Positions 39,949-47,886 of a stretch of DNA of 54,271 bases are shown here, piece after piece. The notes beneath the pieces were generated by a model that did not search any database, was not told the origin of the DNA, and saw nothing but the letters and a program-made list of their open reading frames with translations. The stretch is from an uncultured Lachnospiraceae bacterium (lineage in GTDB: Bacteria > Bacillota > Clostridia > Lachnospirales > Lachnospiraceae), in the NCBI GenBank assembly GCA_910584915.1, contig CAJUDM010000019.1, positions 37,428-91,698 on the forward strand, in the 5' to 3' direction. The position numbers and the translations under genes were made by a program. Numbering within the stretch: position 1 is the first letter of the stretch; the number at the start of each line of letters is the position of its first letter.

Positions 39949-41370
39949 TCACTTCTTCGGTCTGATCCAAAAACTCCCCGTATGCTCATCCATCTCACAA
40001 GAAATCCTGTATGTTCCCGGGGAATCGATCCTGACCTCGTAGTCTCCCGTCCGCATATCCTCCTTCTCAAATATCTCCTCCCCGCGCTCATCCTCAATCT
40101 CCATATCCAGTTCACCCTCTTCTGTCACACAGGATACGATCAGCGTCACAGGTTCCGAAACCTCGAGTGCAAAAGATAAGTTGTCGGCGGTCGTATTCTT
40201 GTTTTCCCTGCCGATGCTCTCCGGCCAGTTATCTGTGAGAAAGTCCATACCCATAGCTTCCAAATCTACGCTGATGCCCTGCCACTCGCTTCCCGCGCCC
40301 TCTAACTCCGGCAGTGCGGGCAGTCCGCTCTCCGCCGCCGTTCCATTGCCGGAGGAATATCCCGCCGCCTGCACATCCTGTGCCGCACCGGCATCTCCAT
40401 CCTCCGTCCCCGCAAACTTCACATAAATATCGCCCATATCACAATTCAGATCATACAGGCTCACTCCGTCCGAATGCCTGCCATAGAGTTCCATGGAACT
40501 CGAAAGCCCCGAATAGCACTTTGCCTCCCCGTTCTCCGTCCCTATGGTGATATCTCCCATATTGCAGTCCACTTCATAATCATGATTTTCATAAGAATCC
40601 CGCAGGAAAATATTGATTTCCCCCATATTGACATCCGCCTCCAGGTTCCCCGTGACCAGGCTTTCCTGCAGCGTAATATTCCCCATATTGACCGACACGC
40701 TGCATTCTTTCGCATCCAGCCTCTTCACCTGAATGGAACCTGCCGCCACTTCCCCGGAAAAACTGTCGGTACACACTTCATCCATGTCGATACTGCCGGC
40801 ATCCACCTCTATCTCTATCGTCCCCGCCGTCAAAATGCCCTTTGTAACGATCTCACCTGCTCCCATCATGATATCCGCCTCGTCCAGCACGATCCCCTCC
40901 GGAAGAGTCAGCGTGATATCCGTCTCGCCTCCCCCCACAGGGCACCTCTGTTTCAGATAGAAGGTGTCGCCCTCTATATAATACTGACACTCCGGCCCTC
41001 CGTCCTTTTTCAGAACCAGCCCGTCCCCCTGACATATGGTCAGGCTGCCGCCTCCTATCTCCAGATCCAGATTATAGATATCTGTCCCACGCAGGCTGTC
41101 ATCGGTGAAGCTTCCGTATGTCAGATCGTGGTTCTCGTCAAATTCTATGCCGTCGTACACCACCACAAGTCCGCTGCCGTCGCCGCGCAGATGCCTGAAA
41201 TCCCACTTTCTCACCATATCCCATGTATCGCGCACCAACCTGTAGTTCTCAGAATTTCCATACTTTTTGTCCATATAATTTACGCCAGCCATCCCTATGA
41301 TTCCCAGTATGACGCCGGCAGCAAAAAAACAGCCCGCCGCGATCAGCATTCCTCTGATAAACTTCTTCAT
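39949..41370 (-). CDS. DUF4097 family beta-strand repeat protein
   Basis: A 473-residue membrane-anchored protein: one helix at about residues 8-30, then a long beta-helical region made of repeated short strands (for example ITLQESLVTGNLEADVNMGEI and DYEVDCNMGDITIG), as in DUF4097 adhesin-like proteins. The C-terminal third is a separate beta-rich domain (SFALEVSEPVTLIVSCVTEEG, GTYRISCEMDEHTGSFWI). It overlaps DUF1700 by four bases, forming a PadR-DUF1700-DUF4097 operon. Function is not known; an envelope role is likely. Confidence 0.88.
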   Translation of the reverse strand: MKKFIRGMLIAAGCFFAAGVILGIIGMAGVNYMDKKYGNSENYRLVRDTWDMVRKWDFRHLRGDGSGLVVVYDGIEFDENHDLTYGSFTDDSLRGTDIYNLDLEIGGGSLTICQGDGLVLKKDGGPECQYYIEGDTFYLKQRCPVGGGETDITLTLPEGIVLDEADIMMGAGEIVTKGILTAGTIEIEVDAGSIDMDEVCTDSFSGEVAAGSIQVKRLDAKECSVSVNMGNITLQESLVTGNLEADVNMGEINIFLRDSYENHDYEVDCNMGDITIGTENGEAKCYSGLSSSMELYGRHSDGVSLYDLNCDMGDIYVKFAGTEDGDAGAAQDVQAAGYSSGNGTAAESGLPALPELEGAGSEWQGISVDLEAMGMDFLTDNWPESIGRENKNTTADNLSFALEVSEPVTLIVSCVTEEGELDMEIEDERGEEIFEKEDMRTGDYEVRIDSPGTYRISCEMDEHTGSFWIRPKK

Positions 41371-42281
41371 GCCCTCTCCTCCCTTTTCTTTTTCCTCTCA
41401 GCCCACTTTCTGCTCATATATTTCCCGAACATTTCCACCTCGCGGATCAGCCACGGGAAAAATTTCCCGCAGACTGCCACCAGCGCTATGACAAGCAGCA
41501 AAAACAGCGCGATCATAAAACAGCCCAGCGCTATGCATGCCATACCCGCAAAGGGATTGTAGATCAATATCGGAAACCCCGCGATAAACAGAGCGATGCC
41601 CACCGCAAACAACGCTGCGATCACCGCGATGGCCGCCACAACCACGCCGAATACAGCCCCCAGTATGCCTACAACAATCCCGACCGCAGCAGCCCCCAGC
41701 GCAATAATGATCGGCGACGCACAGATGCCGAGCACCACCAGAAGTACGATCATACCGCCGCTCAGATCACTTTTCTTTTTCCCCGTCTGCCGATTTTGAT
41801 ATCCGTATGCATTCCGGCCGCCATTCTGCCTTGTATAGCCGCCCCTGTACGGCTCTCCATTTTGATTTCCACAGCCGCCTTCGCCCTGTCCTCCATTTTG
41901 ATGTGCATAGCCGTTCTGATTCCAGCCTGTGTTCCGCTCCGCATAACTGCTGCCACCGTGCCCGGCGGTTCCCTCCTGTGTCCCGTTCTCTGTATTTCTG
42001 CCTTTTTCCTTTTTTCCGTATACCACCGGTGGATTATCGCTTTCCACCTTCTCACGGTATCCATTCTCCGTAAATACGCCTTCCTCCGATTTGTGCAGCC
42101 CCGCCCGGATCTGCTCTGCCACCTGCTCCGGAGAACCGAGAGAGAGTAATACATCCGCTTCATTTTCTTCCCCTGCATCCGCAAAGTATTCCTCATAATA
42201 CTCCATCGCTTCCAAGCGTTCCTCACTGGTAAGCCCAGTGAGCTGCGCCTGCAGTCTGTCTAAAAATTCCCGTTTATCCAA
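41367..42281 (-). CDS. DUF1700 (HAAS domain) membrane protein
   Basis: A 304-residue protein. N-terminal HAAS domain (KREFLDRLQAQLTGLTSEERLEAMEYYEEYF) is followed by a Gly/Asn/Gln-rich linker (about 85-175) and four or more membrane helices. The start is TTG at 42281 (LDKREF), with GGGAGGG seven bases upstream; it overlaps the padR stop by eight bases. The linker, with repeats of QNG, is low complexity and unusual in length. Such proteins commonly pair with PadR regulators. Confidence 0.9.
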   Translation of the reverse strand: MDKREFLDRLQAQLTGLTSEERLEAMEYYEEYFADAGEENEADVLLSLGSPEQVAEQIRAGLHKSEEGVFTENGYREKVESDNPPVVYGKKEKGRNTENGTQEGTAGHGGSSYAERNTGWNQNGYAHQNGGQGEGGCGNQNGEPYRGGYTRQNGGRNAYGYQNRQTGKKKSDLSGGMIVLLVVLGICASPIIIALGAAAVGIVVGILGAVFGVVVAAIAVIAALFAVGIALFIAGFPILIYNPFAGMACIALGCFMIALFLLLVIALVAVCGKFFPWLIREVEMFGKYMSRKWAERKKKREERA

Positions 42282-42600
42282 TACTCTGCCCTCCCTCAAA
42301 TATTGCTGTAATCTTCCGCGAATATCTCAGCCATTCCATTTTATACAGATTAAGCTGGGCATTCCCTTTACCCGTGATCCTGTAGTATCTCCGGTTCCTG
42401 CCGTCTATCGCCCTGTCATATATCTCCAGACATTCGTCCTTCTGCAGACGGCGAAGCACCGGATACAGTGTGGATTCCGATACATCGATCAGCTGCTGTA
42501 CTTCCTTGGTGATCTTATAACCGTAAGTGCCGTCTTTCGTCCACGATACCACCGCCAGCACGATCGCATCAAGCAGTGCCGCTCCCGTGTTAAATACCAT
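42274..42600 (-). CDS. PadR family transcriptional regulator
   Basis: A 108-residue winged helix regulator of the small PadR type. Helix-turn-helix and wing: DGTYGYKITKEVQQLIDVSESTLYPVLRRLQKDECLEIYD, quoted in part as YGYKITKEVQ and ESTLYPVLRRLQ. Wing NRRYYRITGKG. AGGAGG precedes the ATG. It heads the operon with DUF1700 and DUF4097 and probably controls its own promoter through the palindrome at 42714-42734. Confidence 0.93.
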   Translation of the reverse strand: MVFNTGAALLDAIVLAVVSWTKDGTYGYKITKEVQQLIDVSESTLYPVLRRLQKDECLEIYDRAIDGRNRRYYRITGKGNAQLNLYKMEWLRYSRKITAIFEGGQSIG

Positions 42601-42713
42601 TTCCTACCTCCTATTACAGTTCCACAGATGCACTTGCCTGTACAGCTTTCACGCATCTGCCGTTTCCGGTTCTGAAAATGCATTACCTGTGCATTTTACT
42701 ATTATCCCCTATA

Positions 42714-42734
42714 ATATTATATGGCATATAATAT
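42714..42734. promoter_or_regulatory. candidate PadR operator
   Basis: A perfect palindrome with 10-bp arms ATATTATATG and CATATAATAT around one G, just after the padR -10 box. A further copy of the half site CATATAATAT lies in the promoter spacer at 42753-42762. Confidence 0.7.
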
Positions 42735-42743
42735 CATATTGAT

Positions 42744-42772
42744 ACTATATCTCATATAATATTGTTTGTCAA
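42744..42772 (-). promoter_or_regulatory. padR operon promoter
   Basis: Minus-strand TTGACA (42767-42772) and TATAGT (42744-42749), 17 bp apart. It lies 145 bp before padR. Confidence 0.8.
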
Positions 42773-42808
42773 GCTATATTATAGGAACAGTCAAATTTCC
42801 ATATGGAA

Positions 42809-42840
42809 GGAGCCGCTGCACTCATCTGTACAGCGGCTCC
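42809..42840 (-). terminator. stem-loop after the NlpC/P60 gene
   Basis: A perfect 10-bp stem GGAGCCGCTG/CAGCGGCTCC with a 12-nt loop, 77 bp after the stop codon. The T-run is weak (TTCC then mixed), so termination strength is uncertain. Confidence 0.6.
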
Positions 42841-42916
42841 CCTATGAAAAACCGTTACATTATTATAATCATAAAACAGACATATCTTTTCCGCAGCCCC
42901 AAAGCAATACCGGGAA

Positions 42917-44548
42917 CTAGAAGATCCTCCTGATTGCCAGGATATTCCTGTAACTTGCGTTGGAGACAATAATACCTGTCTTGGATGTGGATGCGTGTAC
43001 GATCTGGTTTCCGCCGATGTAAATCCCCACATGGCCGGAATAGCAGATGATATCGCCCGGCTGCGCTTCCGCAAGGCTTCCCACACCACTGCCCACATTT
43101 CTGTCCGCAGTGGAAGAATGAGGCAGATTCACGCCAAAGTTCTTATAAACACTCATTACAAATCCAGAACAGTCAGCACCGTTTGTCAGGCTGGTACCGC
43201 CCCATACATAGGGATTCCCTTTAAACTGCAGGGCAAACTGTGCCACCGCGTTGCCCGATGCACTGCCGCCGCCCGCCGGAATATAGCTGCTTGCGGAATT
43301 ATAATTCTTCTTGCCGTCCGACTCCGGTTTCTGGGAATTAGCAGAAGCCGCCGCCTGTGCTTTCCTTCTCTCTTCTTCCTCTTTCGCGAGCCTTGCTTCT
43401 TCCTCTTCCTTACTCTCCGCTTTCACAAAGTCAGTCCGCATGCTTACATAGTCCATGGATACCCAGCCGTAACCTTCCTCGATATCCACCTTGATCCAGC
43501 CGTCCTCTTCCTCCACAACGCTCAGTTCCTCTTCGATCGGGACAAGCCCCAACACTGCGGATTCCGTGGAAGCTTCCTCTCTTACCTTCAGCGTAGTCGT
43601 CGTAACTGTTGCGATCCTCGTGCCCACCTGTTTTGCAAGTTCGATCGCATCTTTACCGGTCACACAGAACTCAGCTTTCACATAGCCGGTCACATTACCG
43701 GAATTGATCTCATACCAGCCATCCTTCTCGGAGATAAAAGTACCGACCGACTTGTCATATAATTTCCCGACGATCTCGCTCTCCTCGCTGGCATCGCTTC
43801 TGACATTTACATAGTTATTTACCTGCGCGATCACCAGATTCGAAAATTCTTTCTCCTCCTCTGTCATGGACGCGGCGGCTGCTGCCGCCAGTTCCGCAGT
43901 GGACTGCGTTGTCTCGATAACTTTTTCCTCTATCTTATTGTTATCAGAATCCGCCGTTTTATCCTGTGATACATCCCAGCTGTCATTGCCCGATACGGTG
44001 TCAGTGTTATCCCCGGTCCCTGCCGCAGGAGTTTCCTCCACCGTCTGTGTGTCATCCGTAACTGTATCCTCAGATACAGATGTGGACATCGGCACTTTCT
44101 CTTCCTTCACTTCCGTTACGCTCCCGGAGGGGATCGCTTCATTGGATGCCACGGCCACGGACGCTATGACAGCATCCTCGCTGTCCGCTCCCTGCTGCTC
44201 TTCTTCCCCGGCCTCCTGCGCTTCCAGCTCCGCCAGCACCTGCTGTACCTCCACTGTTTTCACAACACTGGCTGAAGTGATCGTCAGAACTGCTGTATCC
44301 TTCTGCTCTTCCAGATAAGCTTTCATCTCGGATACGGAAAGCGTCATGTTTTTATCCTGCTCCGCCTCCGCTAAAACCCTCTCCTGTATCTGTGCAAGAG
44401 TAACACCGCCCTCTGAAAATGTCACGCCGATACCCGCTGTCGGCAAAACATCCGAAAGCTTTACCGCCTGCGCATCCATACTTATGGAAGATGCCGCGAT
44501 CAGCGCCGTCATTCCGTATGCTGCTATCCTGCCTTTTTTATGTGTCAT
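42917..44548 (-). CDS. NlpC/P60 peptidoglycan hydrolase with two SH3 domains
   Basis: A 543-residue exported enzyme. Start at 44548 (MTHKKGRIAAYGMTALI) has GAGG six bases upstream; an ATG six codons earlier is possible. Signal peptide to about residue 28 (SISMDAQA), a Glu/Ser/Thr-rich low-complexity part to about 225, two bacterial SH3 domains (about 241-299 and 309-371), a charged helix, then NlpC/P60 with Cys460 in ADCSGFV, His506 in GHVGIYIG and His518. It should cut D-Glu-diamino acid bonds of peptidoglycan. A WalR-like site lies upstream. Confidence 0.93.
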   Translation of the reverse strand: MTHKKGRIAAYGMTALIAASSISMDAQAVKLSDVLPTAGIGVTFSEGGVTLAQIQERVLAEAEQDKNMTLSVSEMKAYLEEQKDTAVLTITSASVVKTVEVQQVLAELEAQEAGEEEQQGADSEDAVIASVAVASNEAIPSGSVTEVKEEKVPMSTSVSEDTVTDDTQTVEETPAAGTGDNTDTVSGNDSWDVSQDKTADSDNNKIEEKVIETTQSTAELAAAAAASMTEEEKEFSNLVIAQVNNYVNVRSDASEESEIVGKLYDKSVGTFISEKDGWYEINSGNVTGYVKAEFCVTGKDAIELAKQVGTRIATVTTTTLKVREEASTESAVLGLVPIEEELSVVEEEDGWIKVDIEEGYGWVSMDYVSMRTDFVKAESKEEEEARLAKEEEERRKAQAAASANSQKPESDGKKNYNSASSYIPAGGGSASGNAVAQFALQFKGNPYVWGGTSLTNGADCSGFVMSVYKNFGVNLPHSSTADRNVGSGVGSLAEAQPGDIICYSGHVGIYIGGNQIVHASTSKTGIIVSNASYRNILAIRRIF

Positions 44549-44877
44549 ATGATTCCTCGTCTCCATAAATCCTAAAGTGATCGTTTCCGTTCCTATTTGT
44601 TACAAAATTGTTAAATCTGTTAACTAATATAACACCTTCCCCGATATTTGTCAATGGCAGGTTTTATTTGGAAACACTGGAATATTCACTGTTTTTTTTA
44701 TTTTTTTACTCTATCATTTTTTTGTAACAACTCTATATTTAGGGGCTTTTCCCCGACTTTTTTCGACATGCTTCTATATCTGGTACAACAGTAAAATACC
44801 AATAAAAATTCAATTTTGATATCTTTTTATGAAAAAATATATTACAATAAAATCAGCAGTGAAAGGAGGCCTGAAAT
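44549..44877. promoter_or_regulatory. divergent promoter region with WalR-like box
   Basis: No gene lies in this stretch. It holds the NlpC promoter (minus TTGACA 44649-44654, TATATT 44626-44631, 17-bp spacer), the SDR promoter (plus TTGATA 44816-44821, TATATT 44838-44843, 16 bp), a GGGG/CCCC hairpin near 44742, and at 44598-44614 TGTTAC AAAAT TGTTAA, an exact match to the WalR consensus TGTWAH-N5-TGTWAH. A third TGTTAA follows at 44618. The box lies after the NlpC transcription start. Confidence 0.65.
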
Positions 44878-45597
44878 ATGAACAAAAAAGTGCTCATCAC
44901 CGGCGCTTCCCGGGGAATCGGAGAAGCCATCGCGAGAAAACTGGCAAAAGAACATTATGATCTCTACCTGACATGCCTTCACTCGGAGGAAAAGCTCCAC
45001 ACCCTCGCCACTTATCTGGAAAAAGAATACAACGTATCCGTAGGTGCCTTTTTATGCGATATGTCTTCCTGTAAAGAAGTGGACAGGCTCTTCCGCCATA
45101 TTCCGTCTCTGGATGTCCTGATCAATAACGCGGGCATCTCCTATATCGGGCTTCTTTCCGAAATGAGCCCTGACGCATGGCGCCAGGTCCTGGACACCAA
45201 TCTGAGCAGCCTTTTTTATACCAGCAGGAACGCTGTCCCTCTGATGTTAAAAAACCATCGGGGAAAGATCATCAACATCTCCTCCGTATGGGGCAGCTGC
45301 GGCGCCTCCATGGAAGTCGCCTACTCGGCCTCCAAAGGGGGTGTCAACAGTTTTACAAAAGCTCTCGCAAAAGAACTTGCCCCGTCCGGCATTCAGGTAA
45401 ACGCTGTCGCCTGCGGTTTTATCAACACGGAAATGAACCTCTGTTATTCGGAAGATGAGCGCCGCTCCCTCATCGAAGAAATCCCCGCAGACCGCATGGG
45501 GAACACGGCTGAAGTGGCAGATATGGTATATTCCGTACTTTCCATGCCCTCCTATGCCACCGGGCAGATCTTTACAATAGACGGGGGATGGCGCTAG
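44878..45597 (+). CDS. SDR family oxidoreductase (FabG-like)
   Basis: A 239-residue short-chain dehydrogenase with an AAAGGAGG site. TGASRGIG nucleotide motif, NNAG, catalytic Ser in ISSVWGS, Tyr and Lys in YSASKGG, and C-terminal ATGQIFTIDGGWR. It looks like 3-oxoacyl-ACP reductase but stands alone, away from fatty acid genes, next to degV, whose product binds fatty acids. Real substrate unknown. Confidence 0.92.
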   Translation: MNKKVLITGASRGIGEAIARKLAKEHYDLYLTCLHSEEKLHTLATYLEKEYNVSVGAFLCDMSSCKEVDRLFRHIPSLDVLINNAGISYIGLLSEMSPDAWRQVLDTNLSSLFYTSRNAVPLMLKNHRGKIINISSVWGSCGASMEVAYSASKGGVNSFTKALAKELAPSGIQVNAVACGFINTEMNLCYSEDERRSLIEEIPADRMGNTAEVADMVYSVLSMPSYATGQIFTIDGGWR

Positions 45598-45650
45598 TCC
45601 ATCCCCATCGGCTGCCACGATGCCTCCCGTGAAACATATGGCCATCTATA

Positions 45651-46529
45651 TTACCAGTCTTTCCTCAACCTTCTTGTGATACCGATTCCGAGGCCGTCCG
45701 GTCCGATATGACATGCGGTACAAAGAGGCAGAGGCGCCGCCTCCAGCCTCAGATCCGGAAATTCCTCCCGTATCCTCTCTTCCCACTCCTCCGCCTGAGA
45801 GGTATCCACGCAGGTATGTGCCATCTGGATACATATCTCATCCTTCTCTGCCGCCTGCTTAAACGGTCCTTCCAGTTCTCTGTGGACTGCCTGCAGCATA
45901 ATGCGCTTCGCCGCTTTCATACCCCTCGCCTTCTCATAGGCATCCAGTTTCTCCCCCTTCATCAGCAGGATGGGCTTGATGTTCAGCATTGTCCCGACCG
46001 CTGCCGCAGCGCCTGTGATCCGTCCGCCGCGTTTCAGATATTTCAGCGTATCCACCGCTATATAGATGGCACAATCCATAGCGCTTTCACTCAACAGCTG
46101 CCTTATCTCAGCCGCGCTCTTTCCCTCTTTCACAAGGGCAGTTCCGTCCATCACCATCATCTTCTGCGGCACGGAAACCCGCCTGCTGTCCACCACCTGT
46201 ACCCTGCCGTCATAGTCCTTCGCCAACATCTGCGCCGTCTCACAGGATTTACTCAGAGCGCCTGACATTGGTATATAAACCACCTCATCATGCCGCTTCA
46301 GCAATTTTTCCCACCGCTCCGTCACTTCGCCGGGCGATGGCTGGGAGGTGGAAACCTGAGCATCCTCCCCCAGTTTTTTCATAAATTCCTCATGGCTTAT
46401 GTCCATACCTTCATAATATATCTTGCCGTTTATGATAAAAGACATGGGCAGGACTTCCACGCCATACTTTTCTCCCTCTTCCTGCGACATCCCTGAATTA
46501 GAATCTGTCATGATAACAACATCCGTCAT
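45651..46529 (-). CDS. DegV family fatty-acid binding protein
   Basis: A 292-residue DegV/FakB-type protein that presents a bound fatty acid to the kinase FakA. Motifs TDSNSGMSQEEGEKYGVEVLP, VSTSQPSPGEV (lipid headgroup site) and YIPMSGALSKSC are in place. FakA is not in the window. A GGAGGGC site precedes the ATG, with a promoter TGGACA/TATAAT (46584-46612, 17-bp spacer) upstream. Confidence 0.93.
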   Translation of the reverse strand: MTDVVIMTDSNSGMSQEEGEKYGVEVLPMSFIINGKIYYEGMDISHEEFMKKLGEDAQVSTSQPSPGEVTERWEKLLKRHDEVVYIPMSGALSKSCETAQMLAKDYDGRVQVVDSRRVSVPQKMMVMDGTALVKEGKSAAEIRQLLSESAMDCAIYIAVDTLKYLKRGGRITGAAAAVGTMLNIKPILLMKGEKLDAYEKARGMKAAKRIMLQAVHRELEGPFKQAAEKDEICIQMAHTCVDTSQAEEWEERIREEFPDLRLEAAPLPLCTACHIGPDGLGIGITRRLRKDW

Positions 46530-46583
46530 CTCAGCGCCCTCCTTTATCCATTGAGAGAAGTCAGATACCCGCCGTCTGAAAAT

Positions 46584-46612
46584 ATTATATATGCAGTTTC
46601 CTGTTTTGTCCA
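46584..46612 (-). promoter_or_regulatory. degV promoter
   Basis: Minus-strand TGGACA (46607-46612) and consensus TATAAT (46584-46589) with 17 bp between. Confidence 0.75.
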
Positions 46613-46641
46613 GAGGTACACAAAAGAGGGCGGCATAACCG

Positions 46642-46673
46642 GTAACAGTTCAGCCATTCGGCTGAACTGTTAC
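46642..46673. repeat. dispersed 32-bp palindrome, copy 2
   Basis: Perfect 14-bp arms GTAACAGTTCAGCC and GGCTGAACTGTTAC around ATTC. Copy 1 is at 37624-37655. Both copies lie about 100-140 bp after a minus-strand gene, neither is followed by a T-run, and the loops are complementary (opposite orientation). Confidence 0.9.
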
Positions 46674-46772
46674 ATGCGTTCTCTGAACGTATTATGCATA
46701 GCGCCTGCACAACCCGCAAAATAGCAGCGGGCTGAACGATTACCAGGCCCCGCAGACCGAGTCCTTACAGGA

Positions 46773-47639
46773 TCAGATCATCCCCGTCACAGTCAATACT
46801 GCGCTTCCCGGCACGCTGGACCATGCACCTGTCGTCTCGCTTCGCGTAAAGGCTGCGGCGGGTATCGTGAGCGATCCCGCCGTTGTGGCGAATTCACCTG
46901 TCGTCTCATTATAAGTGTAACTTGCAGCAGGCAGTACCGCTCCGTTATAGGTCACCGTGATATTCGACAGAACCGGCTGGAATGTGTCTGTGATCTGCAC
47001 ATTGTCATCTGCCGTCGCAGCAGTATTGCTCAGATTCTGTATGTCAAAAGTATAGGTGATCTGTCCGTTTTCCGCAACCTGCCTCGGAGCAACGCTCTTT
47101 AAGATAGTCAGATACGGCGCCTTTCTCGCCGCTATGGTTTCTGTCACCGTGATGGGAGCCGCAGCCTCCGCCCCGGAGATGACCGCAGTGTTCGTGATCG
47201 TGCCGTCCGCCTCCGGATCTGCAAATTCATTTGTCTTCGCCTGATAGATCAGGGTCGTGTTCCCGTTTGCCGGTACGCCGATACCATTCACCGTAAGCCC
47301 CGCAGTCTGTGTTACCGCGGGCGCCGCCTGTTCTGCCCCGTTCTGATAATAGCGGATCGAACCGTCCACATAAGTCAGAGGATACAGCGTTCTCTCTGTC
47401 CCTCCCGCAAACTGATGGGTGTAAGCCCCCAGATTGTCTGTCACTGCCAGCGCCGTGAACGGTGTGCTGCCGGAGTTGATGATATTGATCACATAAGTTT
47501 TCGTATCACCCGCCGCGTATTCCGGCGACAGCACATCTTTTGATGCGGACAGGACCTCCACGATCTCACCCGTAGCCACGTTGGAGCTGGTGGTTACGCC
47601 ATTGTATGACAAAACCGCCTGATTTGTAAAAGTAGCCAT
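46773..47639 (-). CDS. DUF11 domain protein without signal peptide
   Basis: A 288-residue protein that starts directly with MATFTNQAVLSYNGVTTSSN. Two DUF11-like beta sandwich domains follow: residues about 25-170 (TYVINIINSGSTPFTALAVTDNL) and about 170-288 (ITYTFDIQNLSNTAATADDNVQITDTF; quoted in parts). DUF11 proteins are usually surface structures, yet no signal peptide, sortase motif or membrane helix is visible. An AAGGAG site precedes the start; a weak promoter (TCGACA/CATAAT) may lie near 47670-47705. Confidence 0.85.
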   Translation of the reverse strand: MATFTNQAVLSYNGVTTSSNVATGEIVEVLSASKDVLSPEYAAGDTKTYVINIINSGSTPFTALAVTDNLGAYTHQFAGGTERTLYPLTYVDGSIRYYQNGAEQAAPAVTQTAGLTVNGIGVPANGNTTLIYQAKTNEFADPEADGTITNTAVISGAEAAAPITVTETIAARKAPYLTILKSVAPRQVAENGQITYTFDIQNLSNTAATADDNVQITDTFQPVLSNITVTYNGAVLPAASYTYNETTGEFATTAGSLTIPAAAFTRSETTGAWSSVPGSAVLTVTGMI

Positions 47640-47775
47640 AACTGGTCTCCTTTCTTATTTTTATGGTACTTTATATTATGACGGTTTTTGAAAAATTGTG
47701 TCGAGATCATACAGGTTCTGCTCTCTGTTTTAACGCTCCAGGACTTTTCTGCAGGATGCTTTTCCTCCCCGAACC

Positions 47776-47804
47776 TTGACACAACATAGCCCTCCTGATA
47801 AAAT
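47776..47804 (+). promoter_or_regulatory. hybrid kinase promoter
   Basis: TTGACA (47776-47781) and TAAAAT (47799-47804), 17 bp apart, about 80 bp before the kinase. Confidence 0.75.
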
Positions 47805-47886
47805 ATATTCATTCGATCATTTACTTTAAACAGGGGGTTCCGCGCGCTTTCTCACCGCGTCGTTCCCCGTTGTAGAGGAGAATATC

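Noticed and set aside
40474..41562. Open frame of 362 codons on the plus strand
   Set aside because: Antisense to the DUF4097 and DUF1700 genes, which overlap by four bases as a real operon.
46642..46673. Palindrome read as a terminator
   Set aside because: The stem is perfect, but no T-run follows on either strand and the same element recurs at 37624, so a repeat family is the better reading.
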